From Oncomelania hupensis (Eukaryota > Mollusca > Gastropoda > Littorinimorpha > Pomatiopsidae), in the NCBI GenBank assembly GCA_036898135.1, contig CM072511.1, forward strand, positions 38,629,330 to 38,693,329: a stretch of 64,000 nt of DNA. The letters run 5' to 3'. The translations under genes and the position numbers were made by a program. The notes below the pieces were generated by a model. That model ran no database searches, had not been told where the DNA came from, and was given only the letters and a program-made list of their open reading frames with translations. This document shows, in pieces, positions 12,601 to 26,200 of the stretch (positions are counted from its first letter, which is position 1; each line of letters opens with the position of its first letter).

Positions 12601-13594
12601 TAAGCGGTTTACTTCCAATTTTTCTGTGAGTAGTGCAAACCAGTATTTAAAGTACATTAATATACTCTAGTTTAACAGATTAATTTCCTTTTTCCTTTTA
12701 CTGTTTTGGGAAATGGACTTAAATTTGGTATAGTAGTGTTTGGTATTTGGTAAAGGTCAATGTTTTACTTTAACCCTGTTTTATTCTTGTTATCTAGTAG
12801 AAAGTGGAAGTACAGAATTTGTAGCTTCCGAATTTATGCAATTGCAAATAACAGCACACAGCTACTGCAGTAGTTTGCTTTCAGCGCTGGGAGAAAGCGT
12901 TTATTTTTAGCTCAGGTGTGAACTGGGCCATGCCAGCAGCTAGGTCTAAAAGAGGAAGGGGAAAAACTAAATGGAAGCAAGTGCTTGCACAAACACCCGT
13001 GAGTAGGCCAATAAATGAAACCACACAAACCTGAATGCTTTTACTTCCTATGTTTTATTCGCAGTTTCATCACAACATTTTAAAAAAGTACAGCATCATA
13101 ATTAGATTAAAAAAATGACAAAGAGAGAACACTCAACAGAAATTTATGCAAATTATTCATGTCTGAAAATAACCAAACGAAATGTCTTCAAGCCGGAAAC
13201 TACAAAGTCTATGAGCTCTGTGCAGGATTTCTAGCGTATGCCGGATGACTTGCACCCCTGCAATTAGGCAATAATAAATACAAATTTAGAAGCACCACAA
13301 AAAGAATGTAAACAAACAAAATACATTATCACGACCATTTAGAGTGTGGTCAGTTTTTATTCATGCAAGGTCCTGGTCATAGAACTGTTAACACTGATAC
13401 TTCTTTATGTGCAAACAACCTTCTTCAAGATCACAACATAATCTACATCCACTCAAGCCTCAAACTAAAATATACATGTTCAAACATAATATTACATATA
13501 TGAAATAAACACACACGGTGAACCGCACACAAAACACTACAATATAAAATTGTACAAACTAGTTGTTCAAAAAAAAAAAAAAAGAAACAATTTA
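12601..13594. other. Downstream flank of GON4L, nothing else recognised
   Basis: May hold the end of the GON4L 3' UTR. Poly(A) signal candidates at 13356 and 13054 on the minus strand. No repeat family recognised. Confidence 0.35.
13356..13361 (-). terminator. Possible GON4L polyadenylation signal
   Basis: AATAAA on the minus strand about 840 nt beyond the GON4L stop. A second candidate sits at 13054-13059. If one of these is used, the 3' UTR would include the family A copy at 13595-14070. No cDNA evidence is available. Confidence 0.3.
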
Positions 13595-14070
13595 AATAGA
13601 ATAGCAAAGCCCATGTGACTCACAATCTCTTTATAGAACTTGCAAAATATAACATGAAAATGAGGGCCCAAACAAAACGGTGACATTAAAATGCAAAGCA
13701 TTGCAAACTTTGATCTTTCGATGCTTTTGATCTTGAGATGACCTTGACATCCTCCTCCAAATACACTCATGTGTGGTCAAATAAACTACAGGAAAAGTTA
13801 TATTATGCAGACACACACAAAAAAATTGACCTTGGCATGACCTTGACCTTCACATGGCCTCTGATGCCCTTGTATGATAAAATAACCCAATGTTGCTTAC
13901 TATGAACCTTTCCAAAGCATATGAGAAATTCTTTTTAAAAATGATTTTGTAAAAAGGGTTTTGAATGTCATTTTTGGACATGACTATTTAGAACTTGTCA
14001 AGCACAGATTTGCAAACATCTGGGCAAAAAATGTTGGGATGAATACATAGATTCACACTGCTGCATGCAT
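13595..14070 (+). repeat. Family A repeat, internally deleted
   Basis: Has the family start (AAAGCCCATGTGACTCAC) and end (ATTCACACTGCTGCATGCAT) but lacks most of the middle. Lies 130 bp beyond the GON4L stop. Confidence 0.7.
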
Positions 14071-14198
14071 AGAGTCAAAAATGCAACTCAAACATTTTAT
14101 AAATATTGCAGAAATATAAAGTTATACTTTCACATCACATAATCCACAGTTCACTGACACGTGGTAGCATCATCAATTTGATCATTATCATCATCTTC

Positions 14199-14294
14199 TC
14201 ATTCCTCACTGCTGACATCATCATCGCTGCTATCGTCATCATCATCATCTGATGACTGCAGCACATCCATCAGAAATTCCAGTCGCTCTGAAAC
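14199..14294 (-). CDS. GON4L: GON4L terminal exon
   Basis: VSERLEFLMDVLQ completes the last SANT helix (vertebrate VSERFQQLMKLF). An acidic Asp/Ser tail then ends SSEE and TGA (14199-14201). Confidence 0.9.
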   Translation of the reverse strand, partial: VSERLEFLMDVLQSSDDDDDDSSDDDVSSEE

Positions 14295-17200
14295 CTGCAG
14301 TGAGAAAGTAAAACTGATAATCTTGGAAGGAAAAAGAGAAGAAACAAAGGCCATGAGGTTATCATGCAAGTTTGGTAAGCCACCCATTTTTTGACGAAGT
14401 GATAATTCATCAGCAAGAGCTAACCTATAGTGATGAACAAATTAACTCTTTCCCTGCCAATCGACGATATATCGTCGATCTGAGCCCCCATGTTTGTGCC
14501 AATCGACGATATATCGTCGATTTCAGTATTCCGTTTCGTTCTGGTTTTTTGCGCAGTCCAATCCAAGTTTTATTTTAACCAAAGAGAGATAACTCTTTCT
14601 ACTTTCGTTCTCGATCGACACGCGCGTTGTTTCTTCAAAGTGATTCGTTTTTAGAGTGTTTTTTGTGCATTTTACTAAGCATTGTGATGGGCACAATCGA
14701 CAGTGTGTCAAACTCTGCTAATAATCAATATAATTTCAAACTGTAAAGTGTATTTTGATCCTAAATAAATTTTCTTTCTGGTGTGTGAGATTCAGTGATT
14801 GGAATTATTCCTCCAGAATTTTTTTTATCACTGTGGTATGTAGAAATATTTTTATTTTATTTTATCATTTCAAAAAGATCAACATGCTTTCAAAACACAT
14901 ATTTCAATAACATAATCAAATTAACATTTTTGTGTGTTTTTTTTCTTATTCTTCTCTTTTAACTTTAATTTGATATGAAATATGTCTATTTAACAACTAT
15001 TATTGAAAGAACAGTATCTTAAATGCCTAAGGTACTGAACTTTCTTTGCGGTGCCAGAGAAATGTCTGGCACAAACGTGGAAACATGCCTGGCAGGGAAA
15101 GAGTTAATATAAGTTAGAAGGTAATACATTTTATTGTTTACGTCCTCTTTATCTTTGAATTACTGAGCTCATGATTTAATTCTTAGGCCCGTTTTGTTTT
15201 GTTGGTAATTTGTATTTATTTCCCATATATATAGAGGTGCCTACCCCCAGTCTGACCATTTGTGTACTACTGGCTGCATGAAAAATGTGTATTTTGTGTA
15301 ATGTCAGATTTCGCGCAACTCGCAACATTTGACCAAAGAATTATTGCCATGAAAACTGCCACATTCACAAAACATCAATTCATACTAATTCCAGCTCACC
15401 ATTTTAATCCTCATAAAACAAAATAATATAGAACTCAACAAGTTATGGTCACAAATGCACACTAATATATTATTTTGTGTGTTGTATTTTACTCCATAAC
15501 CCCCCCTTCCCTCCCCCCCCCCCACCTTTCCAAAAAAAAATCTTCATTTTGTCCAACAATTAATTAATATGAATTATGAATATATATAAATGCATCATTA
15601 TTTTCGTATATTCTGCTGAAACTGGCAACACTTTATGTTTTCTGAGCATACTAGAGGGTTCTGCATTTTGTTGTGTAAATACAGTGCCTTTTTATGCACT
15701 TTGTATTAATTTTAGACACCTGAGCCACTTTTGGCAGTTTTGCGAAAAACTCGTTTTATTTTTATGTGAGGGTTACCCACTTTGAACAGTTAAATGAGTG
15801 CCTTAATATTGACCGATTGTAACAATTTAAATTTTTTTAAACTTCATATAATAAAAACAAAATAAAACATCCTGAACCAAAGTAAAATGTTCGTCCGTAA
15901 TACATAATCTAAGTGTCGCTGAATGTCATATGCAGAGCAATGCTGAACTCTTTGTTGCAGTGAGCATAATGAACTCCTTTCAAAGAATCGATTATTCCTC
16001 AAAAACGTTCTTGGTATTCGTGTAAGAAATGTCACGCTTTTTGCTTACTTGCAACCTTACACCGCTTTTCTTCAGACTCGCTCTCATCGTCACTCTCGTG
16101 TAAATGCTTTCACGACACCATGTTTAGCACAATGGCGGATACAAAGTCTCGCACTACCTTTCACGCACAAGATTTCACTTTTGCGCATGCACTCTAGGGT
16201 CAGCAAGTAAAGGAAATAGCAGATCGGAACATATAAAAAATCAGTGCGACAACAATTTTTTTTTGGGGGGGGGGGGGGTACACCATGAAAATGCGTATTT
16301 TTAAGGAATTGCTCGTTTTGTCGTATTTTATGTTGAAAATTCGTAAAAATACGCGCCAGCGCGTACGGTAGGCACCATATCACATATACATATACTTTTT
16401 TTTTCTTTTGTTTAATTTGTTTTTTAATTACTTAATTAATTAAAAAAAAATATATATTTAATTATTTTGGACAAAGTTACTAACCTGCTGTGGTGTGACA
16501 TTGCCAATTTGACTGGCAATGCGGACATATGTGTTGTGATTGTTTCCATGATCTCTCACCATTTCCAATATTAACCTATCTTCTTCCCTGAAACACAGAT
16601 CAGAACAAGTGAAATACCAACACATAAATAAAGCATAAAACGTGTCTGGAAAACACAAACATACTCAAAACAAAAACAGTTGTTGTTTTTTTGTTTTTGT
16701 TTTTCCTTCAACTGCAATTGTTGGAGAGAAACTGAAACCAACATGAGTATCCAACCACACTGAACAAAAAAGAAAAGGCATTAAAAAAAAAAAAAAATTC
16801 TGAAGACAATTTTCAAAGTACACACACAACATATACCAAAAGAACCAATCCCAATCAATCACTCCAACCCCAAATAGAGTTTCAATACATATCAACTTTA
16901 AAGGGAAATCTTCATTTGTAACACAAGAGTTGTTAGTTTCTTTCTACAATATACATGTAATATAAAAATAACACATACCTCTGCCACATGTCACTGGCAG
17001 ACCCAGAAGGCTGGTTATCGCTTTCTCCTTCCTCTTCATCCATGTTCTCTTCATCATCTTCTGCCTCCTCATCCTCCATATCAGCAGCGCAGTCCTCCTC
17101 ATTAGAAGCTGGAACCTCAGGAGCAGCAGCAGCAGAAGCATCAGCAGGAGGAGGAAGAGGCTGTTGTTCTTCATGAGAATGTTCAGAAAAGGCTCCCGCT

Positions 17201-20200
17201 GACGACGAGGAAGAAGCAGACTCTAAACCAGAAGTAGGCTTGTCCATGTCAGTCGAAGATGAAGAGGAAGCAGACGGATGCTCAGCAGGATGCAGTGCAG
17301 AAGGAACTTCAGTCAAACGTCTCCTCTTTATGGGTGAAGGGCCTTCTTCGTATGTGAATGGTCTTTTTTCAGCAACCTGATAGTGGAAACAGTATGTTGA
17401 AAAATACCTACTGAATATTACTAGCAAACTTAATGAGAATGGGTTACGTACAGCATCCAACAGAGTACAATGGTTTACAGGACTACTTTGTGCAATCCAA
17501 GGACAATATCTTGCATAGGACAACATTCAAACAGAAACAAAAACATTCCTTTCAGAAAGGAAAAACCTTGGTATTTGGAATTTCTTAAATAAAGACTAGG
17601 TCTGACGACGAAAGTTTTGATTGCAATCACAATGACATTGAATGTTTTGAATCATGATTTGAATGGTAGGACTGACTCTGCGAGTCGTCAGTAGCCACAC
17701 TAAAAAGTTTAATTTTATAAACATGCACACAGTCACTGCGCATAAACAAAAGCACAATAGTTGTTACCCTTGCTGCGCCGAAAGTCAAAATGTGTGGAAA
17801 GCAGCGACGAAGTAGTTTTGCATTGATGGTAGCATTTGCTAAGTTTAGAGAAAAAGACTATATCTCATAAAAATTCATGTGACTGTATCATATCTATTAC
17901 TTCACAGGTATTTTTCACACTCAATTTTCTTAGCGGGCTGGTCTTAGAATTATTAGTAATTTTCGCAAGGTCACGTGACCAATGTAGCGCGTTTCATTAG
18001 TTCTCATGCTGAATGACTCGCAATCAGTTTGTCAAAATTATGGCCTGTTCAAAACTTGGAAAATCATCGCAAATCAAGCTGCGAACTGATCTGACCGAGA
18101 TGATGTGTGATAGTTTCATGAAATCAGTGACTCAAGTCATGATTTTCCAGTAAGGTTACTTGAATTACACAGGTTCCTCTGTCTGTCTAGGGTTTTTTAA
18201 TTACATGTGCTCTTCATATAAGCAACTGACAGTGTTCAGCATTTGAAGTCACTTAGTACAAAGTTTGAGCTCTCTGGTGAAGTTTTCAACATTTATAAAG
18301 CCCTTTTCGAGTTTGGTTGCTGGCCTCTGTAATTGCAGCGATTTGAAAAAACGCACCTGTTCATTTTGGTCTTAGGCACTCGTTTGCGTTGCCTTATCAT
18401 TTCAGTCGCTCTTCGTTAACATCGTTGCGCATTTCTATTGTTTACTTGTTATCTCTCATTTGTTTTTAGCTTTGTTTTGTGAATTCATTTTAACTGTACA
18501 GTGTGCCATGTTGAGTGACAGTGACATTTATAGTGGCTATTGTTCAATACATCTAATATCATGACTGAATAGCTTGATCAGTGCCGTGTTGTTTGACAAA
18601 GACTCTATAGTGGTGATTTATTCAGTGTATTCATATCAGCATAATGACTGAATCGCTAAGCCTGTGTGCCATATGGTGTACAGTAACACTCAGGTGACTT
18701 TGTGTCATTGGGAACATGAGATTACCTGCATGGGACAAACAAGTAGTGGTGAGTGTCCTATCCTATCCTATCCTGTCCCGTAACCCAGAGGTCGTAGGGG
18801 CACCACAGATGATCGTTTAACCAGCATACTCCATCTTTCTCTGTCCTCAGCAGCCCTGATGGCTTCGCTCAGTGTCAAACCAGTCCATTCTCGAATGTTG
18901 TCATCCCACCTCTTTTTTGGTCTTCCTCTTCTTCTACCTCCTTGCACTGTGCCTTGCAGAATGGTCTTTGCAAGGCCTGATGATCATCATCTGGTGACGT
19001 GGAGCAGGTCATCGTGTTGTCCAATGGCTTGTGTGATGGTCTGTCGGACTTCGTCACTGGTGATGTGTTGGGTATAGGAAATGCCCAGAAGTCTTCTGTA
19101 GCACCTCATCTCCATGCTTTGTATTCTTCGTTGTAGAGCTGCTGTGGTGAGTGTCATACATTTTATTTGCACGTTGTAAATCCAAATCGCTAGAAAAAGC
19201 GGTTCGTTTTGGTTTGGCTAGCTTGCGGCAATGGCTTTGGCTGAAATAATTACACACTCCACCTACTATCAAGTTCATGCGCCAATAGAAATGAGCCATG
19301 AGCAGTTCTGCCAGCATCCCGTATCTGGCTAGAAGCAGTTCAGCCAGCGATAAGGACGGCTCGGATTGGCACAAGGGTTATTTTTATCCATAAACATATA
19401 TATCATGTGTTTGCAGACTTCAAGAAAGCATTTGACCGAGTCTGGCATGCAGCTCTCTCTTAGCAACCATGAGAGTGTACAACATCAGCCCTAACATTAT
19501 TTAAGTCATCAAAAGCCTGTATGACCAGGCTACCAGTGCAGTCCTCCACAACAATGCCATCGGGAACTGGTTCAGAACAACATTCGATGTGCGTCAAGGA
19601 TGCCTATTCCCTCCAACATTCTTCAACATCTTCCTGGAGCACATCATGTTAGATGCCTTTGCAGATCACAAAGGCACAGTCAGCATCGGGGTAGAGCAAT
19701 CTCCAAACTACGTTTTGCAGATGACATTGATGGATTAGCTGGCGAGTAACAAGAACTTAAACAGCTGGTACGGATGCTTTTGAATGGAAATAAGTGCAGA
19801 GAAGACCAAAATGATGATCAACAACACCAATGGCATCAATTCAACATGTACATCAAAGTCCAAGGCCTATCTCTCAACACAGTGCATAGCTTCAAATATT
19901 TAGGAGCCATTGTACAAGACCATCTGTCTACACTCCATGATTAGGCTGCTACGCTCCTTTGTCATCTCCATCATCCTATACTCTTGTGAAACATGGACCC
20001 TCACAGCAGACCTACAACGAAGAATACAAAGCATGGAGACGAGGTGCTACAGAAGATTTTTAGGCATTTCCTATACCCAGCACATCACCAACGATGAAGT
20101 CCGACAGACCATCACACAAGCCATTGGACAACACGATGACATGCTCACGGTGTTGAAGAAACGGAAACTCCAATGGTATGGCCACAGCACCAGAGCATCA

Positions 20201-23200
20201 GGCCTTGCAAAGACCACCCTGCAAGGCACGGTGCAAGGAGTCAGAAAAAGAGGGAGACAGAAAAAGAGGTGGGAGGACAACATTCGAGAATGGACTGGCT
20301 TGACACTGAGCGGATACAGGATAGGATAAGATAGGATAGTGCCATCCAGCTTATCAACAAGCGTGCCTATGATTGCAATTAAAATGTTCATCATCAGACT
20401 TAGGCTTAGGCAATTTGTGACCACATGGAATACTAAAATCAACACAAAACAAAACATCTTATGATTTAAAAAGAATGTTCCTTATAAAATATGAAGAGAA
20501 AATAAGAGTACACATCCTCCCTCTTAGCATTACTTTTTCAGCTACAGAGTATGCCAATTAAAAAACAAAAATTGTTTAAAGCAAAAATGAAATTATAAAA
20601 TTGCTGAAGAAATAATACATGTGGTAAATGATACCATACCTTCTTTTTCACTGCTTTACTGGCCCCATCGCTCTTCTTGTCACTAAGATTTCCAGATGAG
20701 GAGGGAGACAAGACTGAGGCCTCCACAACTTCTTCAGTCTTCTCTGACACCATGCTGCTGTTGTCCTGAGCTGTTAAGATGCCGTCCTTGGAGGTCTCTG
20801 AATTTCCAGAGGAGTCTGGTTTAGGGAATGATTTGCCCTGAAGACTCTCTGTGGAGCTAGGTTTAAGAGCTGGTATTGCAGCATTTTCTTGGCTACCTGA
20901 GCTGTCTGAGCCAGATGCATCTATTTCAGAGTCAGACCCACCTTCCAGCATCTCTACATAGAGGGCGTTGATGGTGTCGTCTGACATCAGAGGTAGTGTT
21001 GAAGTGCTTACAGTTGACGTTGATGCAGAAGACTTCTTTTTGTCCGATGATTGGGATTTTCCTTTTCTAATTGATGTGCGAGTATTATCACTGGTTGTGC
21101 TTTTTGACTTTAAGCTTTTGGCCTTAGGTTGTGATGACAAGTTGGATGCCAGTGACTGAAATGTTTCTATACGCGTGGTTGGCCTAGATTCCGTCGTGGT
21201 GGAACCAGATAATGCTGCAGCAGAAGAAAATGATACGGAAGCGTTTGATGTGAAAGGTGAAACTGCCACTGATGCAGTGGACATGGCCTGTGTGATAGCG
21301 ACTGATGCAGTTACTGTTCTTGTAATAGCTGCAGATGCTGAAGCCACAGTGATAGGCTGTGTGACTCCAACTCCAATGACAGCGGCAGTACACCTTGTCA
21401 GATCAACTACCTGCACTGCTTTAGGCATTCCAGGTTGCAGGGTGCTGGGTGTCAACTGCTGAGATGGGGTGCCCACCAAGTAGGGGATGTTTACCAGGAA
21501 TACATTTGTTTCATGGTCTTGCGCTGTTGGTGGTGTAGTGCTAGCAGAAGACAAGGAAGTGGAAGAACACTCCGGCTGGCGTGGTTTCAGCATCCCAGCA
21601 AAGCTACCCCTCTCCATGTTCTTTCTTGGGGAGTTTGTGTCTGGGAGACTACAAGTACCACCTTCACCGTCCTCATCCTCCCGTGCAGTGACTGCGGTGC
21701 CTGCTTCCCCGCTGCCGTGGGCCTGCAAGGCAGCAGCCTGCTCCCGTAGCTTCTGTACGGCAGGGAGGGTGGTCAGGGTTGTGTTGAACATGATCACTTT
21801 GTTGTTGGGTCCTTGCACTGACACATGCCCCGAGCCCTCCGCTCTGACCACCAATGGTGAGCCTAACACTGTGGGTCCCTGCAGCATGGGAGAGCGCAGT
21901 GTTAGGCTTGTACCTGCGCCTGAAGTGGCGCTCTGAGGCGTAGGGAACACAAAGGCATTGGGAGTGGCTTGCATCACAGATGAAGAGATCATTGTGCCCG
22001 GTCGATTGCGCATCACCCTCTTACGCAACTGAAACAGATAATAATGTTTACATTTTAAAGAGAAAAAAAAGTGTTAAATAAAAGTTACTAAGTATTGCAA
22101 GCTTATACATCAATCGATTAATCTAAACAGTCCACGTATCCTCCAATACCATGCATACTTGTAAGTTGCAATACATTTTGTTTCAACACTAAAATCCTTT
22201 AGGTTACACTCACATGCATTACTAAACACACAAAATAAACAATTATATTGTTTCAACAAGAAATAGTGAATAGACTGCAACTAACCCTGGAGTTGTCGGG
22301 ATTGAGGAACCTAGTATGGACATTCGGAATTTGAGGCCGTGGTGGCATGTGTACGGCCACTGTGGTGGTCATAGGGCTGGACCGGCCCCCAGCCACCTGC
22401 AGGCCCAAGGTTTGCACAGACCCAGAAGATCCAGTCACAGTGGTTAGTTGCTGCAATGTGCTGACAGGGAGAGAGAGCTGAGAAGCAGTGGTCACACCCT
22501 CCTGCATCACAGGCACTGCTTGCACGACAACCCCTGTGGTACGCGGTGTGGGCACAGCTAGCATGGGGCTGGTGGTTCTGGTGTTAGAAAAGGACTGGAG
22601 CACTTCTTCAATGGTCATTCCTTTGGGCACGGCCACCACAGGGGGAAGAGAAGGGTGGGGAAGATGTGCGGGAACTTCAGCCACAGCACTTGGAGAAGAC
22701 ACTGAAGAACAAAGTGAAGCTGTCCCACTTTCATTTTTTGCGCTGCTGGTTCTGTGGATGGAGTTTTCAGGCCCTGTGGCTGCTGCTTCACTTCCATCTT
22801 CTTCCAGCACATCCTCATCTTCCCCTGTCCCTTCTTCTTCTGCAGTGTCTCGCTCTTCGCCGTCATCATCGTATTCCATGTCTCCATCATCATCCCTTTC
22901 TCCATCTTCCTCCTCCTCTGCATACTGTTCCATCTCTTCCTGGTCTTCCTGACAAATGTTGTTGATGTCAACATTCTCTTCATTATCGGTGTACTCATCT
23001 TCCTCCTCTTCAACATCGTTTTCCTCATCTTTAGTCTTCTTGCCAATATAGTTCTCTTCCTCATCATCCTCTTCATCATTTTCTCCTTCTTTCTTCTTCT
23101 TCTCCACTTCCTCTTTGGCCTTGGCTTCAGCTCTCTGCATGCGTTTGACATATTTTGAGCGCATGGGGAATTGCGGTGGGTCTGTGGGTAATGGCAGCTG

Positions 23201-26200
23201 AAAATGTTCTCCAGTTTTCTTCATGAAAATGGGCCGCCGTGTAGTGTTAGATTCTGCTGGCTGATAGAACATCTGGCCATTGACTACCTGTGAGGCAAAC
23301 AAAATTAGCACTCCACTTTGCACAAAGGTACACTTTCTAAAATGATGGTTCAAAGTGCAGAAATACTACATGTATGTTGCTCTTAGCAGTTCAGATTGGC
23401 ACAAGAACCTGTTTCATTATGGGACAATCACTTGTCCTAATGATTCCAAATGGTACTGCTGTATTTGATATTTAATATGTCGTAAGTTTTGAAGAAATCT
23501 GAACCCCCAAACCAAAATCTCTACAGTATTGTATATACTATAATAGTACAGTATAAAAAAGCCACACTCCTAAATTACATAATTATGGAGAATGAAAAGA
23601 AATTAATGCAACATACGCAGAAGTGAAAGAAGTAAAAGCAAAAGCAAAGAGCTTATTAACTTTATAACAAAAGTTTAATCAAATTTTAAAGTTACTCTTA
23701 GAAATCCCGAAGGATTGAAAAAAGCTATCCAAACACATCAAAAATAAAATATACTTACTATTATACCACAGTTTGGGCAGTGCCAGAGCTTGTCACGCAC
23801 AGACTGCCTGGCACTGGGATCCTGATGACAAGCACAGAGGCAGTTTTTTGTGCGGTAAGGATCAGCTTTGTCATTTTCAGAGGTCCAAGGGATGTCTTCA
23901 AAGTCGTCTGAAGTGCTGCTACCACCGTCTTCTTCATCCCCATTAACTCCTTCTCCATCTGACAGCACGATGGTCTCAAAGTCATCCGGGTGCAGCTCTC
24001 TGTGAACACAATGTTTGCATATCAGATTTTGTTTGACTAAAAGCAATGAGTCGTACATATAGAATAATTCATGATCTTAATGATGTATGCCATATTTATA
24101 GTACTTTGAAACAGCACACCTCTAGCAGTCACTGCAGATGAAAAGTTTAAAGATTGCGTCATCCCCCTCTCACCGTTCAGATGGAGGCATGTCAGGAAAC
24201 AAACGATAGAACTCATCCTTCAGGCTGTCAGGCAGAGATACAAGGAGTGGCATGATGGACTCTCTCATTTCTTGCATTGTCTGACCGCCTGGTTTGAATC
24301 GGCCCAAAAACCGCAAAACTTTCTGGTACCTCAATTCAGTCTTGTTGAAATCGCAGAAGTGGACCTGTTAAAAACAGAAAACTGAATGGTGAAAAAGATG
24401 ATAGCACTGTGGTTTATTATACACTGCTAAACTCATTCTATACTGGTGTGGGTTGCTTCCCATTTTATAGTTCTTTACTGGGTGATTTGTATGCATTACT
24501 ATTTTAAAAAAAAAAGTTAAAAACAAGAACTGTAGTAGAGACTTGAAAGTTTAGGTCCAGAGAAAAATTAGAATGGACTAACCAACAGCCAAGTTTGATA
24601 GAATTATCTTTGCTATTTACCAATATTTTTAAATTAAAAAAAAAAATTCTCTACCTCTTCTCCCTCAAATTTACATATCTGATTCCCACAGAAAAAGTTG
24701 CAAATAGTGTAAGGGAGGCAACAATTCAACAATAGACAGGCATGCCTACCCTCAATTTGAAGTTTTAGTATTAGCTTTTTCACATTTCAGTATTACTATT
24801 GCGATTTCCGTATTTACTTTTACTATCTATTGTTTTTGCACTCATTCTTTTTGAGATTATGCGAAGAATCCAGTGATAGATTGATTTGCTGCCACAATTT
24901 TCTTTTTCTTCCTCCAAAGCCTCGTAATTCTTAATATGTTGTGGGTCTTCCACGTGCCACTTGATGTCGTTCATACCACCGGCGGAGATGCCAAACTGGT
25001 GGGCACAATTCGTACTTTTGAGTCAGTGCTGCTGAGAATAACGAAAGGACACTTTTCTGAATACAAGGCAATATATCTCTGTCCCTTGCGCCGTTTCTTT
25101 GAAGATTCAGATTCACAATCACTTTGCTTAGCCATCCGTTTGGACGCCATGTTTTGAATTCTGTTTCACGAAAACCGATCTTCACTGCAACTGCGCAAAA
25201 ACTGATTCGGCAAACTTCGGTGCCTCTACCTGAAACTTCGATGTCACGTGTCTCTACTGCGACTGCGCTATTAAACTGGTCTTCGGAAAAACGTCACGCG
25301 GTGCATTACCACAGGCCAACGAGTTCCGATTTTTTTCCCAATGTTGTTTTTATTTATTTCCGGACTGTGGAAAAAGTATCCGTATTTTCCGTAGCGCTTG
25401 CCGAGTTTTTCAAATTTCCGGAAAAAATACGGAAATTCCGTATGGGTAGGCATGCCTGAATAGACCTTTCCCTGATTGCTGTGGAATACAGCATTACCTC
25501 CCTCTAATTGTAGCTTGTCCCTACAGTGCTGGAATTACTCATCATCTTCTTCACTTTCTTCTTCACCACTTTGTCCACTAGTAAGACTTTTAGCGTCCCC
25601 TTCCATGTCAGAAGCCCACTCTCTTTGAAACAACAGTCAATGCCAGACGAACATTGCAAGCGTATTCTAAATTGAAAATATAGGAGTTTTTTCCCACCTT
25701 AGTTTCGTACATTGAGTCTACACACTGCGACTTTCAAGATTAGAGGTACATGTATGCGTATGTCAGTGTGTGCGCTGGCACTATGCTATAGTGTAGCAAA
25801 GTACAAAAAGAGTGAATACTTTTAACAGTGCATTTTATCAGCGCAACAAGCTACCCAATGTGCTGTCAACAGCATAAAATAGTATACTGCATAAAAACGA
25901 AACCCAAGTTAAAGTTCAGACCTCTGCAGAACAAACCTACGCATAGTGTTATGGTGCAAGAAACCCATTTAAGCATCATTCAGCTGTCCAAAGATGGGTA
26001 ATAACTTTGGTCAAACAAAATTTTATGGAGTTTCCTGTCCATGCCACATTTCCTGGAATAACTCGAAACTAGGGACCAATGCTTCATTTCTGACAATTTT
26101 TCTGTGCAGCACACCAGAATCATATCAGCTGTATTAATAATCTAACAAACATCAATCCATACCTGAAAATATAAAATACTATCAAATCCTGACAATATTG

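Noticed and set aside
16988..17176. Plus-strand Ser-rich open frame
   Set aside because: Antisense shadow of the acidic GON4L exon at 16979-17376.
22488..23158. Several plus- and minus-strand open frames over the acidic GON4L exon
   Set aside because: Glu/Asp codon runs stay open in other frames. The true frame is fixed by splice phase with both neighbours.
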